Positions 1 to 7,769 of a stretch of 64,000 nt of DNA are shown one piece after another. The notes under the pieces were generated by a model. That model made no database searches and was not told the DNA's origin. It was given only the letters and a program-made list of their open reading frames with translations. The stretch's first letter is position 1. Every line of letters begins with the position of its first letter. Origin of the DNA: Umezawaea sp042738955 (GTDB lineage: Bacteria > Actinomycetota > Actinomycetes > Mycobacteriales > Pseudonocardiaceae); NCBI RefSeq assembly GCF_042738955.1, contig NZ_JBHYHC010000029.1, positions 19,819 to 83,818 on the forward strand, given 5' to 3'. Position numbers and translations under genes: made by a program.

Positions 1-935
1 GTGAGTTCGGGCGGGCTGATCCGCGATTCCGGGATCGCGGAGTCCTTGGTGCCCCACTTGTCCAGGATCTTCCCGTACGTCCCGTCCTTGATGAGCTTGT
101 TCACCGCGGCCTGGAACGCGGGCGCGAGCGGTGAACCCTTTTTGAACGCGAATCCGACGTCGAGCCGTTTGAACTCGTTCAGGAATTGCAGGTTCGGCTG
201 TTCGGCGGCGGCGTGCCGCAGCCCGTTGATGGTGCTCATGATCACGTCGATGTGCTGCTGCTGAAGTCCGAGGTAGATCGCGCCGTTGTCGCCGAAGCTC
301 GACACCTCGTACGCCGGTTTCCCGGCGTCCGCGCACACGTGCTTCTCCTTCTCCAGGGTCGCCTCGAACGTCGTCCCGGCCCCCGTGCCGATCTTCAGCC
401 CGCAGAGCTGGTCGAGCTTCTTGACCTCCTTGACCCGGTCGTCGCCCTTGCGGACGGCGAAGCCCTGGCCGTCGTTGATGTAGGTGACGAAGTCGATCGT
501 CTTCTTCCGCGCCTCGGTCACGCCGAAGTTGCCGGTGCCGACCTCGTACTTGCCGCTGCTCAACGCGGGCAGGATCGCCTCGAAGCTCGCGACCTCCCGG
601 TCGATCCTCACCCCGAGCACCTGCCCGACGGCGGCGGCGATCTCGATGTCCACGCCCTGGACGGTCTTGTTGTCCTCGGCGTAGAAGGCCGACGGCGGGG
701 TGCTGCCGACCGACGACGCGAACTTGACCACGCCCGCCTGCCTGGTGGCGTCGGGCAGCAGCGCCGCGATGGCGTCGTCCTTCGCCACGCCGGACAGCAC
801 GTCCGCGGTCGGGGCCGCGGACTTCGACGCCCCGCCCGCATCGGCGGACCCGGTGCCGCAGGCGGCCGTGGCGAACGAGAGGGCGAACGACAGCATCAGC
901 AGCGAGTACAGCTTGCCGCGCTTGGGTCTCTTCAC
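1..935 (-). CDS. amino-acid-type ABC transporter substrate-binding lipoprotein (3' end cut by window)
   Basis: Extracytoplasmic binding protein of a family-3 (polar amino-acid type) ABC importer. About 311 residues are visible and no stop is reached, but the last visible part (GKILDKWGTKDS) is near where family members end. The N-terminus has a basic start (VKRPKR), a hydrophobic core and a lipobox ATAAC, so Cys26 would be lipidated and hold the protein on the outer face of the membrane. Internal stretches such as VDIEIAAAVGQ and GNFGVTEAR are typical of the family. The GTG start at 935 overlaps the TGA of the upstream acetyltransferase gene by 4 nt, which implies translational coupling. The matching permease and ATPase are encoded divergently at 2949-4627. 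A sulfur-containing ligand is inferred only from the flavin monooxygenase and the leader peptide of this operon. Confidence 0.9.
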   Translation of the reverse strand, partial: MKRPKRGKLYSLLMLSFALSFATAACGTGSADAGGASKSAAPTADVLSGVAKDDAIAALLPDATRQAGVVKFASSVGSTPPSAFYAEDNKTVQGVDIEIAAAVGQVLGVRIDREVASFEAILPALSSGKYEVGTGNFGVTEARKKTIDFVTYINDGQGFAVRKGDDRVKEVKKLDQLCGLKIGTGAGTTFEATLEKEKHVCADAGKPAYEVSSFGDNGAIYLGLQQQHIDVIMSTINGLRHAAAEQPNLQFLNEFKRLDVGFAFKKGSPLAPAFQAAVNKLIKDGTYGKILDKWGTKDSAIPESRISPPEL

Positions 936-1423
936 GTCGACGTCTCCTCGGACGGCAGGAACTTCTCGAAGGGCAGGGGCCCGGCGGTCGGTGGCTCGCT
1001 CACGTCGAACAGGGCCGTGTAGCCCAGCACCAGGTAGAGGTTCTTGGCCTCCGGCTGGCGCGGCCCGGTGGTCAGGTAGAGCCGCCGGTACCCGAGGTCG
1101 ACGGCCTCGCGCTCCAGCTCGGCGACGACCCGGCGGCCCAGCCCGCGCCGCCGGTGCCCGGCACTCGTCCAGATCCGCTTCAACTCGGCCGTCTCGCCGT
1201 CGAACCGCTTGAACGCCCCGCCCGCCACGGGCGCGCCGTCCTCCAGCAGGAGCAGCAGCGTCCCGTCCGGCGGCCGGAACAGCTCCGTCGGGTAGCGCGA
1301 CATCTCCTGGAGCGCTTCCTCGCCGTAGCGGGTCACGTACTCGTGCGTCAGCTCGGCCATCATCGGCGCGGTGAGCGGGTCCGTCGGATCGACCCGCCGC
1401 ACCTCCAACTGGTCGACCGTCAT
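932..1423 (-). CDS. GNAT family N-acetyltransferase
   Basis: Predicted cytosolic acetyl-CoA-dependent acetyltransferase of 163 residues, the normal length for a single GNAT domain. The acetyl-CoA binding loop (motif A, Q/RxxGxG/A type) is seen as SAGHRRRGLGRRVVAELE in the second half, followed by the usual beta5-alpha4 part (YRRLYLTTG, EAKNLYLVLGY). The start is ATG at 1423, overlapping the TGA of the monooxygenase gene as ATGA; its own stop overlaps the next GTG. It therefore sits in the middle of a tightly coupled three-gene operon: monooxygenase, acetyltransferase, binding protein. The acceptor cannot be read from sequence; a small amine or thiol-containing amino acid linked to the imported compound is a guess. 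A much longer in-frame reading upstream of 1423 is the antisense-like shadow of the neighbouring gene and was discarded. Confidence 0.85.
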   Translation of the reverse strand: MTVDQLEVRRVDPTDPLTAPMMAELTHEYVTRYGEEALQEMSRYPTELFRPPDGTLLLLLEDGAPVAGGAFKRFDGETAELKRIWTSAGHRRRGLGRRVVAELEREAVDLGYRRLYLTTGPRQPEAKNLYLVLGYTALFDVSEPPTAGPLPFEKFLPSEETST

Positions 1424-2574
1424 CCGTCGACCGAGATCGACTCGCGCACCGGTTCCTGCGCCTTGGCCTCGGCCGCCGCGCGGTCGCGGTCGCGCTTGGC
1501 GACCTCCTCGCGGACGATCGGGATCACGTAGCGGCCGAAGTCGATCGCGTCGTTCAGGATGTGGTAGCCGCGGGCGGACAGGATGTCCACGCCGAGGTCG
1601 TAGTAGTCCAGCAGCGCCTGCGCCACGGTTTCCGGGGTGCCGACCAGGGCGTTGGAGTTGCCCGCGCCGCCGGTCGCCGCGGCGGTCGGCGTCCACAGGG
1701 CGCGGTCGAAGCGCTCGCCCTGCTCCGCCAGCGCCAGCAGCCGTTGCGAGCCGGTGTTCTCCGGGTTCGTCAACGAGTGCCGCCTGGTCAGGGCCGCGGT
1801 GCCGCCCTTGGTGCGCTGCTTGATCGCGTCGACCGTGCGGTGGGCCTTCTCCCACGCCAGGTCCTCGGTCGCGCCGAGGATCGGGCGGAACGCGACCTGG
1901 ATGCGCGGCACGTCCGTGCGTCCCGCGTCCCGCGCGGCCTGCTTCACCGACTCGATCTGCTCCGCCGTCTGGGCCAGCGGCTCGCCCCACAGCGCGTAGA
2001 TGTCCGCCTCCGCGCCGCCCGCCCGGTACGCGGCGGGCGAGGAGCCGCCGAACGACACGTTCGGCCGCGGCTGCTGCACGGGGAAGGTGTCGCTGACGAA
2101 GTCGGCGAACCGGTAGTGCGCGCCCTCGTGGTCGAACGGCTCGCGCGAGGTCCACGCCTTCTTCACGATGCCGATGTACTCGCGGGTGCGGTCGTAGCGC
2201 TCGTCCTTGGTGAGGTAGTCGCCTTCGCGCTGCTGCTCGTGGTCCGTGCCACCGGTGATGAAGTGGACGGTGAGCCTGCCGTCGCTGATCCGGTCGAGCG
2301 TGGCGAACGTCTTCGCGGCGAAGGTGGGGTAGGACACGTTCGGCCGGTGCGCCAGCAGGATCTGCAGCTTGTCGAGCTTCGTGGCCACGAAAGCCGCCAC
2401 CTGCGCGGGTTCCGGCGAGCCGGAGCCGTACGCGAACAGCACGCGGTCCCAGCCGTTGTCCTCGTGCGCGCGGGCCAGCCGCAGCGTGTAGTCCTTGTCG
2501 AAGGAGGCGCCGGTGCGCGGGCTCGTCTCCGACCCGTCGTTGGTGCCACCGATACCCAGGAATTCAACAGGCAC
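1420..2574 (-). CDS. LLM-class flavin-dependent monooxygenase (SsuD-like)
   Basis: 384-residue bacterial-luciferase-like monooxygenase of the alkanesulfonate monooxygenase type. Such enzymes use reduced FMN from a partner reductase and O2 to cleave C-S or similar bonds. Seen in the sequence: an N-terminal strand with FLGIGGTNDGSE, the core ILLAHRPNVSYPTFAAKTF and SDGRLTVHFITGG typical of the SsuD/SfnG branch, and PRPNVSFGGSSPAAY near the middle. The length fits the family. It is the first structural gene of the minus-strand operon and is preceded by the leader peptide at 2706-2780. A candidate FMN reductase partner is encoded at 7056-7586. The exact substrate (sulfonate, sulfone or another organosulfur compound) cannot be read from the sequence. 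Confidence 0.9.
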   Translation of the reverse strand: MPVEFLGIGGTNDGSETSPRTGASFDKDYTLRLARAHEDNGWDRVLFAYGSGSPEPAQVAAFVATKLDKLQILLAHRPNVSYPTFAAKTFATLDRISDGRLTVHFITGGTDHEQQREGDYLTKDERYDRTREYIGIVKKAWTSREPFDHEGAHYRFADFVSDTFPVQQPRPNVSFGGSSPAAYRAGGAEADIYALWGEPLAQTAEQIESVKQAARDAGRTDVPRIQVAFRPILGATEDLAWEKAHRTVDAIKQRTKGGTAALTRRHSLTNPENTGSQRLLALAEQGERFDRALWTPTAAATGGAGNSNALVGTPETVAQALLDYYDLGVDILSARGYHILNDAIDFGRYVIPIVREEVAKRDRDRAAAEAKAQEPVRESISVDG

Positions 2575-2607
2575 GTCAGTACTCCCCAGTGGTGGTGCGG
2601 GAAAGAC

Positions 2608-2625
2608 GCCCGCGGCGGCGCGGGC
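2608..2625 (-). promoter_or_regulatory. GC hairpin between leader peptide and monooxygenase start
   Basis: On the minus strand GCCCGCG and CGCGGGC flank a 4-nt loop, followed by GTCTTTCCC, about 80 nt after the leader peptide stop and about 35 nt before the monooxygenase start. This is the right place for a terminator or attenuator whose formation depends on ribosome movement over the leader peptide. The tail is not a clear U-tract, so the role is an inference. Confidence 0.4.
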
Positions 2626-2705
2626 GTGCGGGAAACCCGTTGCCGGGCAAGGAGAAGGAAGGGGGCCGAGTCAGGCGTTGAGGGAGACGCGCTCGGTGGT
2701 GGGTC

Positions 2706-2780
2706 TCAGCGCGGACAGGAGGCGGACCACACCCGACCGAGGTCGATGTGGTCACGGGTGACCAGTCGCAGGCTTTCCAC
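2706..2780 (-). CDS. putative cysteine-type leader peptide
   Basis: 24-codon open frame starting with GTG at 2780 and ending with TGA at 2706, containing TRDHIDLGRVWSASC followed by PR and the stop. This fits the actinobacterial leader peptide pattern RxHxDLxRxxSxxC that is commonly found just before sulfur-metabolism operons, with a Cys codon next to the end. It lies 131 nt upstream of the SsuD-like gene on the same strand, with a hairpin in between. The likely role is ribosome-mediated attenuation: slow decoding of the Cys codon when cysteine is scarce would favour expression downstream. The ribosome-binding site before the GTG is weak. The peptide pattern is seen directly; the mechanism is inferred. 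Confidence 0.65.
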   Translation of the reverse strand: MESLRLVTRDHIDLGRVWSASCPR

Positions 2781-2948
2781 GGTCCCAGTGGACCAGCGGT
2801 TCCGGAGTTCGTCAACGAGACGTGGAACGGGCGTCCAACCCTCGGAATCCCTTGACTTCCCGGTGGTGGCGGAGTTCTCATCGGGGAGCGGCGTTGAGGG
2901 ACGCGGCACCCGTTTCCCGTGCTGTCCCTCGCCCTCCGGAGACCTTCA

Positions 2949-3863
2949 GTGAGCGTTTCCACCGATCTCCAACCACCGTCCACCGCCCGCACCGCGCCCG
3001 CCGAGGTCGTCCCGCTGCGCCGCCCCGGCCGGTGGATCTCCGCCGTGGTGGTGCTGGTGATGCTCGCCGCCGCCGTGCGGTCGGTCGTCACGAACGAGGC
3101 GTTCCAGTGGAGCGTCGTCGCCGAGTACTTCACCGCCGACGTCGTGCTGCGCGGCCTCGGCCTGACGCTGTGGCTGACCGCGTTGACGCTCGTGCTCGGG
3201 TTCGCGCTCGGCACGCTGCTCGCGGTGCTGCGGCTGTCCGGCAACCCGGTGCTCGTCAGCGTGAGCTGGGGCTACGTCTGGATCTTCCGCTCCGTGCCGC
3301 TGCTCGTGCAGCTGCTGTTCTGGTTCAACATCGGCGCGCTGTACCCGACGCTGTCCTTCGGGATCCCGTTCGGCCCGGACTTCGTCAGCCTCAGCTCGAT
3401 CAACCTCATCGGGCCGACCGCCGCCGTCATCATCGGCCTCACGCTGCACGAGGCCGCCTACGCCGCCGAGATCGTCCGCGGCGGTGTCCTGTCCGTGGAA
3501 CAAGGACAGGTCGAGGCGGCGTTGGCACTGGGCATGGGCCGCGGCCGGATCCTGCGGCGGATCGTGCTGCCGCAGGCGATGCGCTCGATCATCCCGGCGG
3601 CGGGCAACTCGCTGATCGGCACGCTCAAGGGCACGTCGATCGTGAGCGTGCTGGCCGTGCAGGACCTGCTGTTCTCGGTGCAGCTCATCTACAACCGGAA
3701 CTACCTGATCATCCCGCTGCTGCTGGTCGCCACCATCTGGTACGTCGTGGTGACGAGCGTCCTGAGCGTCGGGCAGTACTACGTGGAGCGGTACTACGCG
3801 CGCGGTGCGGCGCGCGCCCTGCCGCCCACGCCGTGGCAGAGGCTGAAGGGACGGCTGCGATGA
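2949..3863 (+). CDS. amino-acid-type ABC transporter permease
   Basis: 304-residue inner-membrane permease of the HisM/GlnP type. Hydrophobic segments are visible at the start (WISAVVVLVMLAAAV), then LTLWLTALTLVLGFALG, a long central pair and a C-terminal LIIPLLLVATIWYVVVTSVL. The cytoplasmic coupling loop for the ATPase is clear (EAALALGMGRGRILRRIVLPQA, the EAAxxxG motif). GTG at 2949 is chosen because GGAG lies 7 nt upstream; an upstream GTG at 2919 has no comparable site. The N-terminus carries a 30-residue cytosolic Pro/Ala-rich extension. Its stop overlaps the start of the ATPase gene (ATGA). It is divergent from the operon encoding the binding protein, so the transporter is split over two facing operons. 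Confidence 0.92.
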   Translation: MSVSTDLQPPSTARTAPAEVVPLRRPGRWISAVVVLVMLAAAVRSVVTNEAFQWSVVAEYFTADVVLRGLGLTLWLTALTLVLGFALGTLLAVLRLSGNPVLVSVSWGYVWIFRSVPLLVQLLFWFNIGALYPTLSFGIPFGPDFVSLSSINLIGPTAAVIIGLTLHEAAYAAEIVRGGVLSVEQGQVEAALALGMGRGRILRRIVLPQAMRSIIPAAGNSLIGTLKGTSIVSVLAVQDLLFSVQLIYNRNYLIIPLLLVATIWYVVVTSVLSVGQYYVERYYARGAARALPPTPWQRLKGRLR

Positions 3864-4627
3864 GCGCGGCGACGCTCGTGCGGATCAGCGACCTGCACAA
3901 GAGCTACGGCACGACACCCGTGCTGCGGGGCGTGGACCTCCAGGTGCGGCAGGGCGAGGTCACCTGCGTGATCGGGCCGTCCGGGTCGGGCAAGAGCACC
4001 CTGCTGCGGTGCGTGAACCACCTGGAGAAGATCAACGCGGGCGAGATCGAGGTCGACGGCGAGCTGATCGGCTACCGCAGGCACAAGGGCCGGTTGCACG
4101 AGCTGAAGGACCGGGCGATCACCCGGCAGCGGGCGACGATCGGCATGGTGTTCCAGAACTTCAACCTGTTCCCGCACCTGACCGTGCTGGAGAACGTGGT
4201 GGAGGCGCCGATCGGCGTGCGCGGTCTCGGGCGCGCGGCCGCCGTGGCGCTGGGCAGGGAGCTGATCGCACGGGTCGGGCTCGCGGGCCGCGAGGACTCC
4301 TACCCGCGGCAGCTCTCCGGCGGGCAGCAGCAGCGGATCGCCATCGCGCGGGCGTTGGCGATGGAGCCGAAGCTGATGCTGTTCGACGAGCCGACCAGCG
4401 CGCTCGACCCCGAACTGGTCGGTGAGGTACTGGCCGTGATCGCCGACCTCGCCGAGGCGGGCATGACGATGGTGGTCGTCACGCACGAGATGGCGTTCGC
4501 CCGGCAGGTCGCCGACACCGTGGTGTTCCTGGACGAGGGTCAGGTCGTGGAGTCCGGTCCGCCGGGGGAGCTGCTGGTCAACCCCCGGCACGCCCGCACC
4601 CGCGAGTTCCTGGCGAGGGTGCTGTGA
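3860..4627 (+). CDS. amino-acid-type ABC transporter ATP-binding protein
   Basis: 255-residue ATPase that drives the importer. All hallmark motifs are present: Walker A GPSGSGKST, Q-loop VFQNFNLFPHLT, signature LSGGQQQRIAIARAL, Walker B LMLFDEPTSALD and H-loop VVVTHEM. The spacing and the FNLFPHLT stretch are typical of the polar amino-acid/cystine subfamily (GlnQ/TcyN type). The ATG overlaps the permease stop by 4 nt and its own stop overlaps the GTG of the next gene by 4 nt, so permease, ATPase and FAD-protein form one coupled operon. Confidence 0.95.
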   Translation: MSAATLVRISDLHKSYGTTPVLRGVDLQVRQGEVTCVIGPSGSGKSTLLRCVNHLEKINAGEIEVDGELIGYRRHKGRLHELKDRAITRQRATIGMVFQNFNLFPHLTVLENVVEAPIGVRGLGRAAAVALGRELIARVGLAGREDSYPRQLSGGQQQRIAIARALAMEPKLMLFDEPTSALDPELVGEVLAVIADLAEAGMTMVVVTHEMAFARQVADTVVFLDEGQVVESGPPGELLVNPRHARTREFLARVL

Positions 4628-6522
4628 CCTCGGAGCCGGTGGTGCTCGTGCTGGTCGGCGGCGGTCCGCGAGCGGCCGGGCTGATCGAGCGGATCGCGGT
4701 GAACGCGCCGGAGCTGTTCCCCGGCGCGGCGCTGGAGGTCCACGTCGTGGACCCGCACCCGGTCGGCGCGGGGCGGGTGTGGCGGTACGAGCAGTCCGAG
4801 CTGCTGCGGATGAACTCCATGGCCGTGGACGTCACGATGTTCACCGACGCCAGCGTGGTCTGCGACGGCCCGGTGCGGCCGGGTCCGTCGCTGGCGGAGT
4901 GGGCCGAGAAGGTCGCACCGTCCGATGTGGACCTCCCGGACGACGTGCGCGCCGAGGTCGGCCGGTTGGAGCCGACCACGTTTCCCAGCAGGCGCTTGCA
5001 GAGCGCGTACCTCGGCTGGTTCTTCCGGGACGCGGTGGCCGCGCTGCCGCCGGGGATCACCGTCCGGCAGCACCGGACGACGGTCGTGCGGATGTCCGGC
5101 TCGGTGCACGGTCGGCAACGGGTGTGGCTCGCCGACCGGACCTCGCCGCTGGTGGCCGACGCCGTGGTGCTGACGCTGGGCCACCTGGACGCGGAAACCG
5201 GTGCGGAGGAACGGGAACTGGCCTCCTACGCGGCCGAGAACGGGCTGACCTACCTGCCGCCGGACTACTCGGCCGACAGCGACTTGTCGGCCGTGGAGGC
5301 GGGCGCGGACGTGGTGCTGCGCGGGTTCGGGCTGGCGTTCATCGACCTGATGGTGCTGCTCACCCAAGGGCGCGGCGGAAAGTTCGAGCGGGTCGACGGC
5401 GAATTGCGGTACACGGCGTCCGGCAACGAGCCGCGGATCCACGTGGGGTCGCGGCGCGGGGTGCCGTACCACTCGAAGACCGGGTACCGGCTGCAAGGCG
5501 ACCCGCTGCCGCTGCCCCGGTTCTTCGGCGGCGAGGTGGTCGACCGGCTGCTCGCGGCGACCGAGGAGTTCGACTTCCGGGCGGACGTGTGGCCGCTGCT
5601 GGCCAAGGAGATCGCCTGGGGCTACTTCCACGAGCTGTTCACCGGCCACCCCGACCGGGTGTCGCGGCCGTGGGCCGAGTTCGCCGCCGAGTACGCCGAC
5701 TTGGACTGGTACAGCGCGGGGATGACCGCGCTGGTCGAGTCGTCGGTGCCGCGCGAGGAGGACCGGATCGACTTCGAGCGGATCGACCGGCCGCTCGCCG
5801 GGAAGGCGTTCGCGTCCGGTGAGGAGTTCCAGGAGCACCTGACGGCCTACGTCGAGGCCGACCTGGCCCGGCGGGCCGATCCGGCCTTCAGCGCCGACCT
5901 GGGGGCGTTCATGGCCCTGCTGTCGATCTACGGGCAGCTGCCGCGGGTGCTGACCGCGCCGAAGCTGTCGCCGTCGTCCCGGCTGGCGCACGCGGACGGG
6001 TGGTGGGGCGGGTTCTTCAGCTTCCTGGCCAGCGGGCCGCCGCCGGACCGCCTGGAGGAGCTGCTGGCGCTCTCGCGGGCCGGGATCGTGCGGTTCCTCG
6101 GGGCCGACCTGTGGGTCCGGGCCGAGGACGGCGTGTTCCTGGCCGGGAGCGCGAGCACGCCGGACGTCGTGCGCGCCACCGGTCTGGTCGAGGCCCGGTT
6201 GCCCACCCACAGCCTGGAGCGGACGGCCGACCCGGTGCTGCGGGCGTTGCGCGGTGCCGGTGACGTGGTCGAGGAGAAGCTGTCGGATGGGCGCTCCACG
6301 GGGTTGGTGCGCGTCTCGCCCGACAACCGGCTGATCGGACGGGACGGCCTGGCACACCCACGACGGTTCGCCCTGGGCCCGTTCACCACGGGCCGCGCGT
6401 TCGCCGCGTTCGCCCGACCGGGCACCAACGCGCCGGGCTTCCGCCAGAACGACGGGGTGGCGCGGTCGTTGCTCCAGCTGCTCGCCGACGAAAGCGCGAA
6501 GCGGGCTGACAACGTGGCCTGA
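4624..6522 (+). CDS. FAD/NAD(P)-binding protein
   Basis: 632-residue flavoprotein of the large FAD/NAD(P)-binding family (PF13454-like). A dinucleotide-binding GGGPRAAG motif lies right at the N-terminus (residues about 12-19), with an acidic strand end further on (VHVVDPHPVGAGRVW). A second Rossmann-like part is suggested by DVVLRGFGLAFIDL in the middle. It starts with GTG at 4624, overlapping the ATPase stop, so it is co-transcribed with the sulfur-type transporter; family members often lie in such loci. The reaction is unknown; an oxidation or monooxygenation of the imported compound or of an intermediate is an inference. A perfect hairpin begins at its stop codon. Confidence 0.85.
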   Translation: MTSEPVVLVLVGGGPRAAGLIERIAVNAPELFPGAALEVHVVDPHPVGAGRVWRYEQSELLRMNSMAVDVTMFTDASVVCDGPVRPGPSLAEWAEKVAPSDVDLPDDVRAEVGRLEPTTFPSRRLQSAYLGWFFRDAVAALPPGITVRQHRTTVVRMSGSVHGRQRVWLADRTSPLVADAVVLTLGHLDAETGAEERELASYAAENGLTYLPPDYSADSDLSAVEAGADVVLRGFGLAFIDLMVLLTQGRGGKFERVDGELRYTASGNEPRIHVGSRRGVPYHSKTGYRLQGDPLPLPRFFGGEVVDRLLAATEEFDFRADVWPLLAKEIAWGYFHELFTGHPDRVSRPWAEFAAEYADLDWYSAGMTALVESSVPREEDRIDFERIDRPLAGKAFASGEEFQEHLTAYVEADLARRADPAFSADLGAFMALLSIYGQLPRVLTAPKLSPSSRLAHADGWWGGFFSFLASGPPPDRLEELLALSRAGIVRFLGADLWVRAEDGVFLAGSASTPDVVRATGLVEARLPTHSLERTADPVLRALRGAGDVVEEKLSDGRSTGLVRVSPDNRLIGRDGLAHPRRFALGPFTTGRAFAAFARPGTNAPGFRQNDGVARSLLQLLADESAKRADNVA

Positions 6523-6551
6523 CCGGCTGTGGCGGGCGGCCACAGCCGGTC
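6521..6551. terminator. bidirectional hairpin terminator
   Basis: Perfect 13-bp inverted repeat (GACCGGCTGTGGC and its complement) with a 5-nt loop, starting inside the stop codon of the FAD protein and ending 8 nt before the stop of the convergent flavin reductase. It can serve both strands. Confidence 0.75.
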
Positions 6552-6558
6552 AGCGCCT

Positions 6559-7059
6559 CTAGCCGATCGAGGTGTACCGCCCCTGGAACCTGACCAGGGG
6601 CGGGTTCCCCGCCGTGTGCTGGATCTCCAAGGGCTCGCCCACCAGCGCGATGTGGTCGCCCACGGCGATGCGGCGGGCCGTGCGGCAGCGCAGGCGGAGC
6701 GGGGCGTCCAAGAGGTGCGGGACGCCGTCGTCGTCCGGCTGCCAGTTCGTGGCCTCACCGAAGCGGTCGGAGCCCGTCTTGGCGAACAGGTCCGACAGGT
6801 CGCTCTGGCCCGCGTGCAGCAGGTGCACGGCGAACAGCGGCGCGGTGCGCAGCACGGGCCACGCGGACGCGCCGTCGCCGATCCACACGACGATGAGCGG
6901 CGGGTTCATGCTCGCCGAGGTGAACGAGCTGACCGTCACGCCCACCGGCCCCTCGGGGCCCTGGGCGGTGACGATGGTGACCGCTTGCGGATGGTCGCGC
7001 AGCGCGCCCTTGAGGTCGGTGGCCAGGTCGCGCTTCGACTGGTGCGGTACGACGCTCAT
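6559..7059 (-). CDS. flavin reductase family protein (FMN-binding split barrel)
   Basis: 166-residue protein with the split-barrel fold used by NAD(P)H:flavin reductases that feed reduced flavin to two-component monooxygenases. Typical motifs: HPQAVTIVTA near the start, GPVGVTVSSFTSASMNPPL (the flavin-binding strand) and FAVHLL; the C-terminal part has DHIALVGEPLEI and the closing PLVRFQGRYTSIG. Length fits the family. ATG at 7059 overlaps the stop of the upstream FMN reductase gene (ATGA). It may deliver reduced flavin to the SsuD-like monooxygenase, or act as an oxygenase component itself. Confidence 0.88.
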   Translation of the reverse strand: MSVVPHQSKRDLATDLKGALRDHPQAVTIVTAQGPEGPVGVTVSSFTSASMNPPLIVVWIGDGASAWPVLRTAPLFAVHLLHAGQSDLSDLFAKTGSDRFGEATNWQPDDDGVPHLLDAPLRLRCRTARRIAVGDHIALVGEPLEIQHTAGNPPLVRFQGRYTSIG

Positions 7060-7586
7060 GCGGGAACCCCCAGTGCGGTGAGGACGGATGCCGTGCCGTT
7101 CGCGGTGAGCTGCTCCACGAGGCTCTCGATCAGCGCGTCGTGGTCGGCGAGCACCGCTTCGTTGAGGAAGAGGCCGGGGCCGGGGATGTGCGCGCCCAGT
7201 TCGACGAGCACCGGGCGCAGGTGCAGTTCCACGGCCAGCGCGTGCCTGTCGGAGGCGGCCACCTGCAACGGGATGGCGGTCTTGCCCTTGAGCCACCCGC
7301 CGGGCGCCTGGTCGAGCACGGACTTCAGCAGGCCGGTGTAGGTGGCCTTGTAGGTCGGCGAGGCGATGACCAGGACGTTCGACAGCTCCAACGACGCCAG
7401 CGCGTCCTTGACCTTCGTCGAGCCGGGCGCGAACAGGTCCTGGGCCAGGTCGGCGGCGTCGACGACGGCACCGTCCCGCGACCCCGGCAGGACGCGCTTG
7501 ACCGCCTCGCGCAGCGCCAGCGCGGCGTTGAGGGTCCTGGACGCCGGGCGGGGGTTGCCGACGAGCGTGCCGATCAGTGCGGACAT
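7056..7586 (-). CDS. NADPH-dependent FMN reductase (SsuE/MsuE-like)
   Basis: 176-residue flavodoxin-like reductase of PF03358. Visible motifs: GTLVGNPRPASRT in the first loop, which binds the FMN phosphate, and VLVIASPTYKATYTGLLKSVLDQ, the conserved SPxYxxxxxGxLK stretch. ATG at 7586 has an AAGGAG site just upstream. It is followed without a gap by the flavin reductase gene. The leader peptide at 7633-7707 lies directly upstream, indicating sulfur-responsive control and supporting a role as the FMNH2 supplier for the monooxygenase at 1420-2574. Confidence 0.88.
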   Translation of the reverse strand: MSALIGTLVGNPRPASRTLNAALALREAVKRVLPGSRDGAVVDAADLAQDLFAPGSTKVKDALASLELSNVLVIASPTYKATYTGLLKSVLDQAPGGWLKGKTAIPLQVAASDRHALAVELHLRPVLVELGAHIPGPGLFLNEAVLADHDALIESLVEQLTANGTASVLTALGVPA

Positions 7587-7632
7587 CGATGACTCCTTGG
7601 GGCGCAACGGGAACTGGGCCGAGTGGTCCGGG

Positions 7633-7707
7633 TTACGGACAGCGGTCCGAACACGTGCGCGCGAAGTCCACGTGGCGGCGGCGGGTCAGGAACTCGGCTC
7701 GGTTCAC
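7633..7707 (-). CDS. second putative cysteine-type leader peptide
   Basis: 24-codon frame from GTG 7707 to TAA 7633 containing LTRRRHVDFARTCSDRC and one more residue. It fits the RRHxDxxR...C leader pattern and has two Cys codons near the end. It lies 46 nt before the ATG of the FMN reductase on the same strand. GGAGG stands almost directly against the GTG, so the true start is uncertain. Role by analogy: sulfur- or cysteine-dependent attenuation of the two flavin reductase genes. Confidence 0.6.
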   Translation of the reverse strand: MNRAEFLTRRRHVDFARTCSDRCP

Positions 7708-7769
7708 CCCTCCGAGCCTGCGGTGACCGCGCCGCCGCGTCAAGGACGTCCAGTCGGCGGGACTTCGGG

